Shown here in pieces: positions 10,329 to 22,191 of a stretch of 64,000 bases of DNA. The stretch comes from Earliella scabrosa (Eukaryota; Basidiomycota; Agaricomycetes; Polyporales; Polyporaceae), in assembly GCA_022605405.1 (NCBI GenBank), contig JABYQQ010000005.1, positions 2,542,001 to 2,606,000 on the forward strand, in the 5' to 3' direction. Each line of letters begins with the position of its first letter. The first letter of the stretch is position 1. The notes below the pieces were generated by a model that searched no databases, was not told the DNA's origin, and was given only the letters and a program-made list of their open reading frames with translations. A program made the translations under genes and the position numbers.

Positions 10329-11082
10329 TCACGCTGGACCTCGTCCCTTCTTCGCCGCCTTCCTGACTTCCTTCTCCCAACGCTTGTAGGCATCCTTGAA
10401 CGCCCGCGTCTCAAAGTACTGCTTCGGGAACCCGCAGGCCTCCTGCAGGAGCGGCGCAAGGTCGTGCGAGGTGCACACGACAAAGTCCCGGGCCTGCTTG
10501 CCGCCGCCGTCCGCGGCGTCACGCTCGCTCTTCGCCTTGCGGGTCTGCATGAGCGCGTCCATGCTCTTCTCCAGGAACTGCGGGAGGGTCTCGGGCTCAG
10601 GCTGTCTACCAGCGACCTGGGCCTGAGCCTGGGGACCGCTCCCGCTCCCGCCGCGCTCTGCCAGTGGATCTGACTCCCCGAGTCCGAGTCGGAGAGCGGA
10701 GAGGGCGCACGAGTGCACAAAGTCCGCGTCGGCGGCGGAGAGGTAGGGCGCGCCGAGGAAGTGCGCGTGCACGGAGGCGTTCAGGCGCGCCGCTGCGTCC
10801 GCGTTGGCGGAGAAGGTGCGCAGGTCGTGGCAGAGGAAGGCCAGACCTTGTCGGACTCGGGCGAGCTTTAGCTGGTCTGGCTCGGAGTCCGTGCTGGTGT
10901 TGGTGCCAGCTGTAGTGCCAGTACTGATGGCAGCGTCGAAGGCCTGTTTTTGTTTGGATTGGTGGGTTACAGAGCTCGAGTTCGCTGGCTGACGATCACC
11001 ATGGTCACTCGAGACTCGAGCTCAGGTTTGGGACGAATCTCACATTACTATTAGTATTCCTGTCGCGGGGCTTGTTCGACAT
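10329..11082 (-). CDS. Hypothetical protein, Ala/Gly-rich middle, basic C-terminus
   Basis: Two exons: 11044-11082 codes for MSNKPRDRNTNSN, and 10329-10988 codes for the rest, joined by a 55-nt intron (gtgaga..gtcag) that keeps the frame. The product is about 233 residues. The central part is alpha-helical and leucine-rich (LARVRQGLAFLCHDLRTFSA, DADFVHSCALSALRLGLG), then comes a low-complexity linker and a C-terminal segment EKSMDALMQTRKAKSERDA, FVVCTSHDLAPLLQEACGFP and KDAYKRWEKEVRKAAKKGRG. There are no membrane segments. I do not recognise the family; it looks intracellular. Confidence 0.7.
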
Positions 11083-11641
11083 GTTTATCGACAACTCTGA
11101 GAGAGAGGGTTGCGTCGTGTATAGCTCCTGGTGCTGAGCTGGAGTGTGGTTATGTACTGGAGTTCTGTCTGTTGCAAGCCAAGGCACGTAGTTTCACCTT
11201 GATCGATCGTTCAATTGAGCCCGACTCAATGCTGTGCGCTTGATCGGAGGAGGCGCGTGGTCAGATGGCCCGATGTCTGAACGCAGGCATGCGTTCGAAC
11301 GACATTATAGCATCTATTCATTGGCAGGTACGTGTAGTGTATGCGTCAACATGAGGCGTGTGATGTTGGGTACGTATCAGTTTCGTCTATGTATGTACAT
11401 CGTTTGCGAGTTCTACTGCGAGCGACCAGGGGAGAGAGAAGGAGAGCTAGTTACACCACACGATCGAGACCCAGAACTGAACAGAACATTGTCCATGGCA
11501 TGACAGAGCAAGTGGAAAGCTTCGCCACCGGCACGGTTCTCTAGACGCAGCAACCTGGAGGTTGCATAGCGCGGTGCAGGGCGGGTTGTGTGTGCTGTAG
11601 ATGGATGGAGAAGTGTCCGTGTCCGTGCTCCGATCGGCGGC
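11083..11641. other. Spacer, no gene seen
   Basis: This is the upstream region of the minus-strand hypothetical gene and the 3' side of UXS1. No coding potential or repeat stands out. Confidence 0.5.
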
Positions 11642-13420
11642 TCAGAGGCTGCCCTCGATCATCTTCGCCTTGTAGTAGCGCACCATCTCCTCGAGGCCCA
11701 TGCGGACCGTCCAGCGCGGCTGCCAGTCGAGCACCTGCTTCGCGCGCGTCGTGTCCGGGCGGCGCTTCTGCGGGTCGTCCGCCGGCATGGGCTTGTAGAC
11801 GATGTTGACGCGGCGCGTGGGCTCGATGCCGTCCTCGCGCTGGACTTTCTCCACGATCTCGCGCACGAGCTCCGCAAAGTCGCCGATCGTGAACTCGTCG
11901 CCGTTGCCGAGGTTGACGGGACGGGTCTCGTCCGAGTTCATGAGCGCGATGAGACCGTCGATGAGGTCGTGGATGTACTGGAACGAGCGCGTCTGCTTCC
12001 CGTCGCCGTACACGGTCATGTCCTCGCCGCGCAGAGCTTGGACAATGAAGTTGGAGACGACACGGCCATCGAATGGGTTCACTGTGACGATGTCAGCAAG
12101 AGTACACGAGATGGGTAAGTACGTTTGTGTACGTACTGCGAGGGCCTAGATACCATGTATGAGTGATCCAGTGTAACGAAGAGATGACGGAAAAACATAC
12201 CGTAGGTGTTGAAGATACGCGCAACGCGGATGTCGACACCATCTTGACGGTGGAAGCCGTACGCCAACGTCTCTGCTACACGCTTACCTTCGTCGTAGCA
12301 AGCACGAGGGCCGATCGGGTTAACGTGTCCCCAGCTAGAGTAATGTCAGGAACAACGCCATGAAGCAATAGGAAACAAACTGACTAGTCCTCGTGCTGAG
12401 GGTGAACCTCAGGGTCCCCATACACCTCTGGGTACAAGTCAATGCATATTCCACGACAATTGTGATGTACCAAACGCGCACCTGATGTTGAGGTAATCAA
12501 GAAGCGAGCTTTGGTCCGCTTCGCAAGCCCGAGCATGTTCAGCGTGCCCATGAAAGACGTCTTGATGGTCTTCACGGCGTTGAACTGATAATGTGGTGGA
12601 GATGCCGGGCAAGCGAGATGGTAAATCTCTGCGGGAGAAACGACTGTGTTGGGAAGAGAGAAGACGAAAAAGCGCGGACGACGTACGGTCACACTCGATC
12701 ATGAATGGCTCAACAACATCGTGGCGGACCATCTCGAAGTTAGGGTGGCCGACCCAGTGGCTGACGGTCGTTTTTGAGCCAGTGAAGAAGTTGTCCAGGA
12801 CGGTGACCTCATGGCCCAAGATCATGAGACGGTCCACGAGATGCGAACCGACGAAGCCGGCGCCACCGGTGACAAGGATGCGCTTGCGCTGGGAAGGGGG
12901 AAGGAGCTTGACGGGAGGGAAACGAGAGAGGGTGGTGTACGAGATGGACTGGGTGTCGGGATGGAAGATCGACTTTGATTGGTAGGCGGCGTAAGCACCG
13001 GTGAACTTGGCATGGACGACCTCCTCGGCCTGCTTTTCTACGCTCTCGTCGTCTGCTTCGGATGCAGTGTTGACATAGTGCGGGCGGAGGTAGAGGGACC
13101 GAAGGACATCCAAGGGGACCTCGCAGTCGAAGCCAAAACGCTGGAAGCCGACAGTGTTTATGACATTGCCGCTCTTGTCGAGCGTGCGGATCTGAGAGGT
13201 GAACTGTGAGCGGCCGGTGTTTGTGAATGGATGGAGATTTGCATAGACGGTGGTAGTAGTGAGATATAAATTGAATGGTGGAGTAGATCATAGGCGAGGT
13301 TTGTAGATGACGAGAAAGAACACGGACAGCCAGCGTCACGCGTCAGATGGCAAACGTTAAGTAGATGGAGGTGATTGGCGAGGGACATACCGGACTGACG
13401 GACTGCGTCTTGGAGGACAT
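11642..13420 (-). CDS. UXS1: UDP-glucuronate decarboxylase (UDP-xylose synthase)
   Basis: Short-chain dehydrogenase that converts UDP-glucuronate to UDP-xylose. The start at 13420 gives [10 protein letters not shown], then a 187-nt intron, then a long exon with [19 protein letters not shown] (Rossmann NAD-binding motif) and [11 protein letters not shown]. Further exons carry [75 protein letters not shown] (catalytic Tyr and Lys in YxxxK) and [20 protein letters not shown]. The YGPRM motif is built across a 9-nt exon (12137-12145) between two 55-nt introns. The last exon ends [14 protein letters not shown]. There is no membrane anchor, so it is probably cytosolic. It is divergent from bystin. 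Confidence 0.92.
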
Positions 13421-13730
13421 GGCGGACGAGGGCAAGAGCTGGCAGGAGACGAGGGGAGCGGACGCGGGCGGGGCGTATGAGAGGCGATAGGGCAGCGTCC
13501 GCTATAAATTGCTTATGTACCGACCAGTGCCCGTTCTCCAGACGCCGACGCGTTCTTAGGCCGCGCTCGATTGCCTTCCTCGGCCTCTTAGCCGGCTCTC
13601 CGATCGAGATCTCGTTAAATCTTGCAACTTTTCCGTCCTCACGCTCTCTTACCTCTCCTCTCTCCGCCAATCCTGCTGACGCTGCTGACTGTCCTCTCCA
13701 TCGCTCTCGCACGACCATCCATCCCCGACC
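13421..13730. promoter_or_regulatory. Divergent promoter UXS1 / bystin
   Basis: The 310 bp between two divergent start codons carry both promoters. Plus-strand pyrimidine tracts (for example ctctcttacctctcctctct near 13650) precede the bystin ATG. I see no strong TATA box. Confidence 0.5.
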
Positions 13731-15511
13731 ATGCCGAAAGTACCGAAGGCAAACGCGAAAACCAAGCATGACCCACTCCATGTGCAAATCGGCGAGGACG
13801 AAACATATGCAAAGTACGGGCGCATCTCACAGCCAGGACGGCGCAGAAAGTCCCGCGCAAGGGACGAGGACGAGGGCGAGGGCGGAGAAGTGAGACATGT
13901 CCAAGACACTTCGGTCCGGCCGGCCTATACTGATGTTACACCAGGCTATCCTAGACCCGAAGACCTCGAGGCGCATCTTCGAGCTTGCACGCGATCAGCA
14001 GGAGGAACTGGACGAAAACGACTTGGACGATGAGGATGAGGAAGCCCAGCAGCATCATCTGTCCGCTCCTCGGGGGCCGGCCTCGGAAGATGACGACGAC
14101 CTGGACTTGGAACAGTACGAGAACGAGGATATTGAAGAGATTGAAGAGATTGTGAGTAATGGTTCCCACCACATTACACAGAATGATGACGAGCGCGCGT
14201 ACAGGAAGTTGATGAAGATGACATGAGAGCACTGGACGCGATGCTGCCCGCAAACGCAGGAGAGCGGAGAACCCTCGCCGACATCATCTTTTCGAAGCTA
14301 GACAACCTCGAGTCAGGGAAGTCAACGGAGGTAGTGCAAGACAGACATCATGGTCGGTTTTCACCGCATATACAATCGACCTTTAGACTCATGGCGTGCA
14401 GACCCCGACCGCATACCTGATCCGGCTGCGGGGCTTGATCCCAAAGTCGTGGAAGTCTACACCAAGTACGCACTGCGCCTGCGCGTGTAATGATGCGAGC
14501 ATTCACTTACAATCACTTCCCCAGAGTTGGTCAGATGCTCACCCGGTACAAGTCGGGTCCGCTCCCAAAGCCCTTCAAGATCATTCCATCCTTGCCGCAA
14601 TGGTCACGCATACTTGCCCTCACGCACCCGGAAAACTGGTCACCACAAGCATGCCATGCCGCGACGCGTATATTCATCTCGCAGATGAAGCCGCCACAAG
14701 CCCGGCTCTTCCTCGAGGTCGTCCTGCTGGACGCCATCCGCGAGGACATCCGGCTCACGCGCGAAGGTGCACGCAAAAACAAGAATCACCGGAAGCTCAA
14801 CGTGCACTATTACGAAAGCTTGAAGCGCGCCATGTATAAGCCTGGCGCCGTCTTCAAGGGCATCGTGTTCCCATTACTCAACGTGAGCACACCTCCAGCT
14901 CTTGCATGGCTCCACGCGGCTGAAGCGCGCGCGTATACAGACCGGCTGCACGCTGCAGGAAGCCACGATCGTCGCGTCCGTCCTCGCGAAGGTCAAAATT
15001 CCCCTGGGACACTCAGCAGCGGCACTGATGCGGTTGGCTAATATGGATTACTCTGGTATGTGAACACCCGATGCTATCGGGGTCGTAGGCTGATGCGAGC
15101 ACCCGCCAGGCGCAAACTCGCTATTCATCCGCGTCCTGCTCGACAAAAAGCACGCGCTCCCTTACAAAGTGGTCGATGCGCTCGTCTTCCACTTCATCCG
15201 CCTCTCGAACACGTACAAGGCGCGCAAGGCGGGCGACGCGGAGAAGCTCCCCGTGCTCTGGCACCAGAGTCTGCTCGTGTTCTGCCAAAGGTGCGGGTGA
15301 TCTCTCTCGCTTACTGGGTTGATGTGTTGATCCTTGTGAGCCGTTCAGGTATGCGTCCGACTTGACTCCGGACCAAAAGGATGCCTTGCTCGACGTCATT
15401 CGAGTGAACCCTCATCCGCAAATCAGCCCCGAGGTTCGCAGAGAGCTGGTCAACTCCGTAGAGCGCGGCGCCCCTCGACCAGATGCCGACGGCGATGTGA
15501 CGATGGCATAA
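13731..15511 (+). CDS. ENP1: Bystin, 40S ribosome biogenesis factor
   Basis: Nucleolar protein required for processing and export of pre-40S particles. The start at 13731 gives [20 protein letters not shown] and [14 protein letters not shown]. After the intron at 13890-13944 comes [20 protein letters not shown], an acidic segment, then [15 protein letters not shown]. The bystin domain is clear: [118 protein letters not shown] and [17 protein letters not shown]. It ends DADGDVTMA. About eight exons with short introns. Its 3' end converges on NOP9 with 224 bp between the stops. Confidence 0.93.
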
Positions 15512-15735
15512 AAGCACATGACCTATCCCGTGAGGACCTCATCTATTGTTCTGTATTCCTACTCGCTGTGTATCTTTGTGGGCCTGTTGTATGTAATAGC
15601 ACGCTCCGTGTCTCATCGTAGGTGATGGTAGATGGCGTCTCATTAAGCATCGAGTTGCAGCTCGCTACTCCTACATCCACGCTATGTAAGCTACTTTCGC
15701 GCGGAGCACAAACACACAAGAGGCCGTCATGGTGG

Positions 15736-18733
15736 CTAGTGAGCACGCTTCTTCTTCTTCGGGCCCTTGTCCTCCTTGGGTGCCGAGCGGATCGCGCCCA
15801 AGACGTCCGAGAGGTCCTTGTCCGCACCGCCCTCCTCTCTCTCCTTCCTCTTCTTGCCCTTCTTCTCGCTCTTGTCCGCACCGCCGCGGTCCTTGAGCTT
15901 GTCTTTGTCTTTTGACTTGGACTTGGACGCGCCGTCCTCCCGGTCTTTGGTCTCGTGCTCTCCCGGACCAGCGAGGTCCGCCTTCTTGACAGCCTTACCG
16001 AGCGTCGACTCGAAGAGTGCGTCGATCTCGTCCTGCGGCTGGGCCTTCTTCTTGCCCTTCTCTACGGGTGCTGAGGCAGAGGGAGCATCGTCCCCCGCCG
16101 TCGCCCCGCCGTTCTTCTGCTTCTGTGCAAAAGCCTTAGCCGGCTCCTGCGCAGCAGTTGACACGACGGATGGCTGAGACTGCTTCGCGGCGGCCTGCAT
16201 GCTCTTCCACCTCTCAGGGTCCCGCCGAAGTACGTGCAAAGAGAGGTTCCGCGCGAAGAACTTGCCGTAGAACGAGCCCGCGAGCGCGTGCTCGTGCGGG
16301 GTGAGCGAGCGCGCGATCTTCTCGCGCAGGTACGGATCCGCCGCGGCCCAGCAGCGGTCGCCGACGCGGCTCCCGATCCGGTCGTCGACAAGGACATGGT
16401 AGTGGCCGATAAAGGCCATCACGAACCTGCGCTTGGCTTTGTAGGGGACGGTGGGTGAGTCGAGGAGCGCGTCGAGCACGCGGGAGCTCGTTGGGTGGTG
16501 CGCCATCGTGGTGAGCTCGTCGATGCTGAGGGCTTGTACGCTGTCGGGGGGCGTGAGTATGATGTATTAGACGTGGAGGGGATGGGATCGCACCCGTCTA
16601 GAACAACGTCAACTTGAGGAGACGGCAGCCGGAGCATGGCTTGCAGAAGGAGAGCACCCGGGATTGTGGGCTCTATAGGATCTTCCGTCTTTCGTCGTTT
16701 GTGGCGGGGCTCGTCCTTGGGCTCTTCAGCCTTTGGCTTGGATGCAGAAGCTAGGGCATGTCGATAATCCTATCACGTGGCGTGAGTGATATGCTCGAGT
16801 GGATAAACTAATGGTACTGACCTGTGGTGACTTGAGCCGGAGGATTGCAGGAATTAAAAGCGACTTGTCCGTCTGTTCCTCTAGTTCAAATGCACTCAGA
16901 ATGAGCTGCGGCAGTTGTGGTCAGTTGGGAACCGGGATGACAAGAGCCATTTTCACCTCAAGCACACCCTGAGCGTTCGTGGGTGAAGAAGTTGCACGAT
17001 GGAGGAGCGCTTGGAATACGCCTGTGCGAGAATTCTCTGCATGGGTCGAGAGGTCAGTCATTCAGTCATGGCTCGCGAATTGCGGAAGCTACCCACTGAC
17101 GATCTTGCTAGCGACCCCTTGCAGCTCCTGTACCGCGCCAGCCAGCTGTTCTTCGTCCACCCGTTCGAATGCCTTCGCTACCACAAAATTGGCGACCGGA
17201 TGCACCGCGAGCTTCGGCAACTTGCCCGCAAAGTATGTCTGCCATAAGATCTTGAAGGCACGGTCCGGGGAACGGCTAACAAGTGTCTCAAGAAGATGTG
17301 AGGCTGTAGGATCACGGAGCAACGTCGTCAAGTAGTCCGATTCGGGCACCTCCGCGTCGGGATCTTCATCTACGCACAAACCCTCAGGATTGTCCGTGAT
17401 GAACGGCGCTGAAGTCACTCACGAATGGCAGTGATCATTCCAACCAGTACTCTGTCCATGAGAGACCCCGGTATGTCTGCCTGACCAAAAGTCGCCTCGA
17501 GTTCCAACAGCATCTGAGAGCTTGTCAGCATATGCGAGACGTTCATGCTAACAGGACTGTACCTGCAATACAGGGCTTGCGACTTGGTTGGCTGCTAATG
17601 ATCGAACTTCATTTTCGCCCAATTGGTCTCGCAATGCGGCAACGAACTTCAGCGCTGCTTGCCGGAACTCTTTGGGTGTTCGTCTCTTCCCTTGACCTTC
17701 GCCTTGTTCTTGGCTGTCCGAGAACACAGACTTCATGGATCCTTGGCGAGCTTTGTAGGCGGCACTTTTCTTCGAGCGCACCAACGACGACTTGGTGTCG
17801 TCAGCATTGAAGGCATAGGGAGCCAGGAGTACCAGTAAGGCGCGGACTACGTGAGATGCGAATGGATCCATGCTGAGTGATGATAGAGCGGGCACAAGTT
17901 CCTTCGGTAGCGAGGCTTAGTATGGGCAATTTGAAAAGAGGTCGCTGTCATACCTCGCAAGCGTCAAGGACGAGTTGTGTGAGGGTTCGCAGTTCGCCGT
18001 CGTCTTCGTCTTGCGATTCCGGTGGAGGGGGCATTATCCCACGAGTCTTCAAGGGACATGAGGGAACCGAATGGGTAGATTCGATAGGTACACACCTCGC
18101 GAGACACGGTCTCACTGGCCACAGTGAGCAATGTTTGACAGACATGGGACGCGAAACGGTGCTTGCTCAGCTGCTCAAATCTAAGAGACTGTCATCAGTT
18201 GAGACGCGCAGCGATACGAGCAATGGTGCAATAACTCACGAGCCGCTTAGCCTGTCCATAAACACACGCCGCACGAAATCGTCCATGGAGTGAATCATGC
18301 GTTCCAGGATAGTTGAGCAGTCAGGATCTGTCGCCAGTTGCTTCTCCTTGCCAGACATTTCTTGCAGTGCGGCAACAAAGAACAGTCGACGGTCTACATG
18401 CTCTCATGTAAGGAGACGCAGGGTAAACCGGACGCAGTGGGACGCACCTTCGTTAGGGTCAATATCCTCGTCTGCCTCCACTTCCGGCTTCGTCTCCTGC
18501 CATTCGCGAATCTGCACGTCCACCGTTCGGAAGTACGCCTTGACCTCCGCGTCCACGAATCCAAACGGCGCGTTCTGGTCGAGCGCGGTATTGTCCCGGG
18601 CTGGGAGTATCCACGACGGGCCGGCATCTGGCTCAGGCTCCTCGTCCTGAGGTACATAGTCTTCATGCTGGTCGGCTACTTCTTCTGCCTTCTTCTTATG
18701 TTTCTTTCCTCTCTTCCTGTTTTCTCTGGGCAT
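15736..18733 (-). CDS. NOP9: Nucleolar pumilio-repeat protein Nop9
   Basis: RNA-binding protein of 40S subunit biogenesis, built from Pumilio-type repeats. The start at 18733 gives [20 protein letters not shown] (a basic nucleolar-type leader), then [20 protein letters not shown] and [20 protein letters not shown]. Repeats follow with typical signatures: [104 protein letters not shown] and [15 protein letters not shown]. The tail is long and Lys-rich, ending [12 protein letters not shown]. Many short introns divide the repeats; exact borders are not all checked. It shares a 152-bp divergent promoter with NCS6. Confidence 0.88.
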
Positions 18734-18885
18734 GACCGGACTAGTATGTGAAGCAAAACAGCTAAAGCACGCAGGACGCGGCAGGAGTGGAGGAGTGTGT
18801 CCGAGGTAGAAAAGCTTTATGGGCGCCTTCAGCCATTCCCGATCATCTCGGGTACGCGAGCTCGACTTTGACTTGAACGTCGATC
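18734..18885. promoter_or_regulatory. Compact divergent promoter NOP9 / NCS6
   Basis: Only 152 bp separate the start codons of a ribosome-biogenesis gene and a tRNA-modification gene, so any shared element would co-regulate two translation genes. No TATA box is obvious. Confidence 0.5.
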
Positions 18886-20292
18886 ATGCCTCCTCGCAGT
18901 TGCGCTCTCTGCAACAATGCCCGCGCAATCCTCAAGCGGCCAAAGACCGGCCAGCAGATATGCAAGGAATGCTTCTTCTATGTCTTTGAGACTGAAGTGC
19001 ACAACACCATTACCGAGGCGCGACTGTTCAAGCCAGGAGATCGCGTAGCTATTGGTGCTTCAGGTGGTAAAGGTACGCTTCTGTCAGGTCTGGTAAACGC
19101 GGAATTTGGAGTCTGAGCGTCGGTCAGATTCTACTGTACTAGCATATGTCATGAAGACACTTAACGAGCGATACCACTACGGTCTCGAGCTGTTCCTGTT
19201 GTCAATAGACGAGGGGATCACTGGCTACCGCGATGACTCGCTCGAGGTGCGTGAAGTATCGCTGTCTCACTTCGACGAGCCCTCAGCACTGTCCTGCAGA
19301 CTGTGAAGCGCAATCAGCAACAGTACGATATGCCTTTGAAGATCCTCTCTTACGATGAACTATATGGATGGACGATGGACGCAATCGTCGCTCAAATCGG
19401 GAAGAAGAATAATTGCACCTTCTGCGGTGTATTCAGGAGACAGGCTTTGGACAGAGGCGCAGCAATATTGAACGTAGACCACATTGTCACAGGGCATAAC
19501 GCTGACGATATCGCGGAGACGGTCTTGATGAACAGTGCGTACCTTGTTGGGTTTCTGCAGCTTCGCGTCCCCTTACGCCCCTCTTTCTAGTCATGAGAGG
19601 AGACATCGCTCGCCTAGGGCGATGCACGTCCATTTGCACACAAGGTGAGGACACCATTAAGCGGTCCAAGCCCTTCAAATATGCATATGAGAAGGAGATC
19701 GTCATGTAAGCCGGATCGCTTGCTCCCTGTGTCAACAAATTGCCCACCGGTGATACCCAATGCAGGTATGCATACTTCAAGAAACTGGACTACTTTTCCA
19801 CCGAGTGCATCTATTCTCCCGATGCATATCGTGGGCACGCACGAGCCTTCCTGAAGGACCTGGAGGCTGCACGACCAAGTGCAATCATCGATATTATTCA
19901 TTCAGGAGAAGCCTTCGAAATCAAGGAAGATATCAAGGCAACACAGAAGACGCAACGTACGTTCTACTACTATGTGGCATTATGACACGTTTATTGATCG
20001 CTGGGTCCTAGAAACCTGTCGTCGATGCGGATACATGTCAAGTAACGAATTGTGCAAGGCATGTACACTACTGGAAGGCCTCGAGCGTGGGATGGCGAGT
20101 GCAGCGGTGGTGGGTCCACAATGCTCTGCGTGAAACGTGTCATCGCACTGATCACGTACTTAGACCGACCGTGCACGGAAGAGGCTGGACGCGGACGGTC
20201 CAGCACCGGAGACCCTGCGCACGATACCATACTTCCAGCTACCCGCGGGACTTCGACAGAACGCGGCAGTCGTCGTGGAAGCTCCATCATAA
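18886..20292 (+). CDS. NCS6: Cytoplasmic tRNA 2-thiolation protein 1 (Ncs6/Ctu1)
   Basis: Adenylates wobble uridine U34 of tRNA-Lys, Glu and Gln so that sulfur from Urm1 can be added. Exons give [20 protein letters not shown] and [11 protein letters not shown] (first zinc motif), IGASGGKDSTVLAY (PP-loop ATP site, split by an intron after GGK), [35 protein letters not shown] (CxxC motif), [56 protein letters not shown], and [20 protein letters not shown] (C-terminal zinc motif). A last exon after an intron at about 20110-20161 adds [20 protein letters not shown] and ends VVVEAPS at 20292. Eight or so exons. Confidence 0.92.
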
Positions 20293-20895
20293 CATTGCAC
20301 CTCAGTTGCACCTCGTGTGTAGTTGCTCTACCTCGCACCTCCTCTTGTAGCGATATACGTGGATGATGATGTATCCTTATGTCTTATAGATCTGTCGTTG
20401 TGCTTGACCGGCGAGACGTCTACTCGGCGGCCGTGTCGAGCCCCTCCAGAAATGTCTCAGCAATGCCGTACACATGCCCGCCCGCTCGGTCTAGCTTCGT
20501 ACCTGGAGCTCCTACATATATGTATCTGCTGGTGGAACGGTGCACTATGTTTGGTTGTCCAGTTCCCGGCGAACCTCAATCCACACCTTCCAGCTAGGAC
20601 ACCACGCAAGTAAATACAACTAGTCTGTTCCACGGTATGTCCACGAGTGCTCTTGGAGCCCGGGCTTTGGGTCGTCGCATACGACTGATTGTCTCGTACC
20701 GGTGCCCAGTGATCTCAGGGGCAACCGCACATCCTCCGCACTATGCATTCAGATCAATGATCCCACGCCAATCATCGAGAGCTCGTCCGATGTGTACAGG
20801 CCCCGAGCCAGGTCAGGCATGTTAAATGCGAGCATACACGCTTCACTCTACCTACCCTACCCCAAGTTGAAGCCGTACAAGCCCCACGTCAATTC
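20293..20895. other. Spacer upstream of the secreted deaminase gene
   Basis: Holds the NCS6 3' region and the promoter of the next gene. No convincing coding region or repeat. Confidence 0.5.
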
Positions 20896-21745
20896 ATGCA
20901 GCTACAACTCCCCGACCCTCTGCTCAGCCTTTTCCTCCTGCTCGGGACAACAGCAGCGCAAGTCCCGCTACAGGATGTCATCTCAGACTCCACGCTATCC
21001 ATCAATAGCGTTTCGCTCAGCACGCGCGCATTCTGGATGCGTCGGGCCAACGCCGCCCTCGCCGAGCTCGTATCCCCATGTCCCTTCAGTGCCTTCGCCA
21101 CCGCGATCGTCAACCACACCGCGCCGGGCTTGGGAGAGCTGGTATGTCTCGGGGTGAACTCCAGACAGACGACCGCAAACCCGACGCTGCACGGTGAGCA
21201 CAAGCAAATACTGTCTCCGCGCGCCTGCATGCTGCTCACATTAGGCTTCCGTCCTCCATATTGCAGGTGAGATGGCGGCGATCCAGAACTGCACGTCTAT
21301 CCTGACGGATCCCTCGGGCCCGTTCAATTTCACCCCGAACCAGGTGCAAGCAGCGTTCTCGCAGCTGAGCCTGTACACGAACGCAGAGAGTTGCCCGATG
21401 GTGCGTCCCTCCGTCGTCCTCGGCCGCATTTCCGCCTCACCTATAAGTTACATGTCCATCCAGTGCGCATCGGCCATTCGCTGGTCAGGATTCCGCGAGT
21501 ACATCTACGGCACGAGCATTCAGTCACTCGTACAACAAGGCTGGGGCCAGATCCGCGTGTCGTCCATCGACATCGTTCGCCAGTCGTTCGACCTCCCGAC
21601 CCCAGTCAGATTGCTCGGGGAGGTGCTGACGAACGAGACGGACCCGCTGTTCTTCTGGCAGTTCAATCCGGATTTCCCTTGTCCGGGAGGATGTGCGCGA
21701 GCGAATAACAGTGGCACTTGTCGACCGGTGCGACAACAAGCCTGA
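20896..21745 (+). CDS. Secreted protein with cytidine/guanine-deaminase fold
   Basis: Three exons (20896-21193, 21267-21400, 21463-21745) give about 238 residues. The N-terminus MQLQLPDPLLSLFLLLGTTA followed by AQ is a signal peptide. The body has the zinc motifs of the CMP/dCMP deaminase superfamily: LHGEMAAIQNC (HxE with Gly in the middle) and ESCPMCASAIRWSGFREYIY (PCxxC-like, Ser in place of Pro). Residues such as HTAPGLGEL precede the HGE motif. The C-terminal part has six or so Cys, including CPGGCARANNSGTC, which fits an extracellular disulfide-bonded protein. Substrate is unknown; a secreted base or nucleoside deaminase is inferred. Its 3' end is duplicated and decayed at 25066-25260. 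Confidence 0.8.
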
Positions 21746-22065
21746 TGTGTTGGGGAGATACTTCACTGAGCAGATCAGCTTGAGCCGGATAAGAGCAGGC
21801 CGACGAACAGGGTGCGATTGTAGTCCCATTGTCAGAGCGTATGAAAGAAGCTTGTAGTACACATGCGAATAGCAGGACACAAATACAATTGATAATCGAC
21901 TTCCGCAGAGTCCGAGCCCGATAGCGAGAGCGAGAAAGGATGTAAACCAACGACAGCATCGCAAACACGGAGGACTACCGTGTCTTGATGATGCCAGCGT
22001 TGAAGAGCTTCTTGATGTTCTGACGCACGGTGCGAAGAGACATGTATGGTGCCGGGGTCCGGAAG
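21528..22065. repeat. Segmental duplication, copy 1
   Basis: About 540 bp that matches 25066-25594 over its whole length with scattered mismatches and small gaps. This copy contains the intact 3' end of the deaminase gene and, on the other strand, a decayed 3' end of STI1 (around 21975-22065) that ends in unrelated sequence. A shared exact anchor is cgcagagtccgagcccgata at about 21905. Confidence 0.85.
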
Positions 22066-22075
22066 CACTGCACGA
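21975..22075 (-). pseudogene. Truncated STI1 3' fragment
   Basis: Reading on the minus strand, the last codons of STI1 (compare NIMKLINAGIIKTR at 25498-25540) are recognisable but changed, with loss of similarity just upstream. It is a duplicate relic, not a gene. Confidence 0.75.
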
Positions 22076-22191
22076 ACCACGCTTCGACGTCACCACCAGC
22101 ACGGAAGCAAGATCGAACCGTTCCAAGTCCCGCGGAGGATAGACGTCACAATGGGTGGGGAACGCCACGCGAGGGGCGGCTCGCTAAGTTG

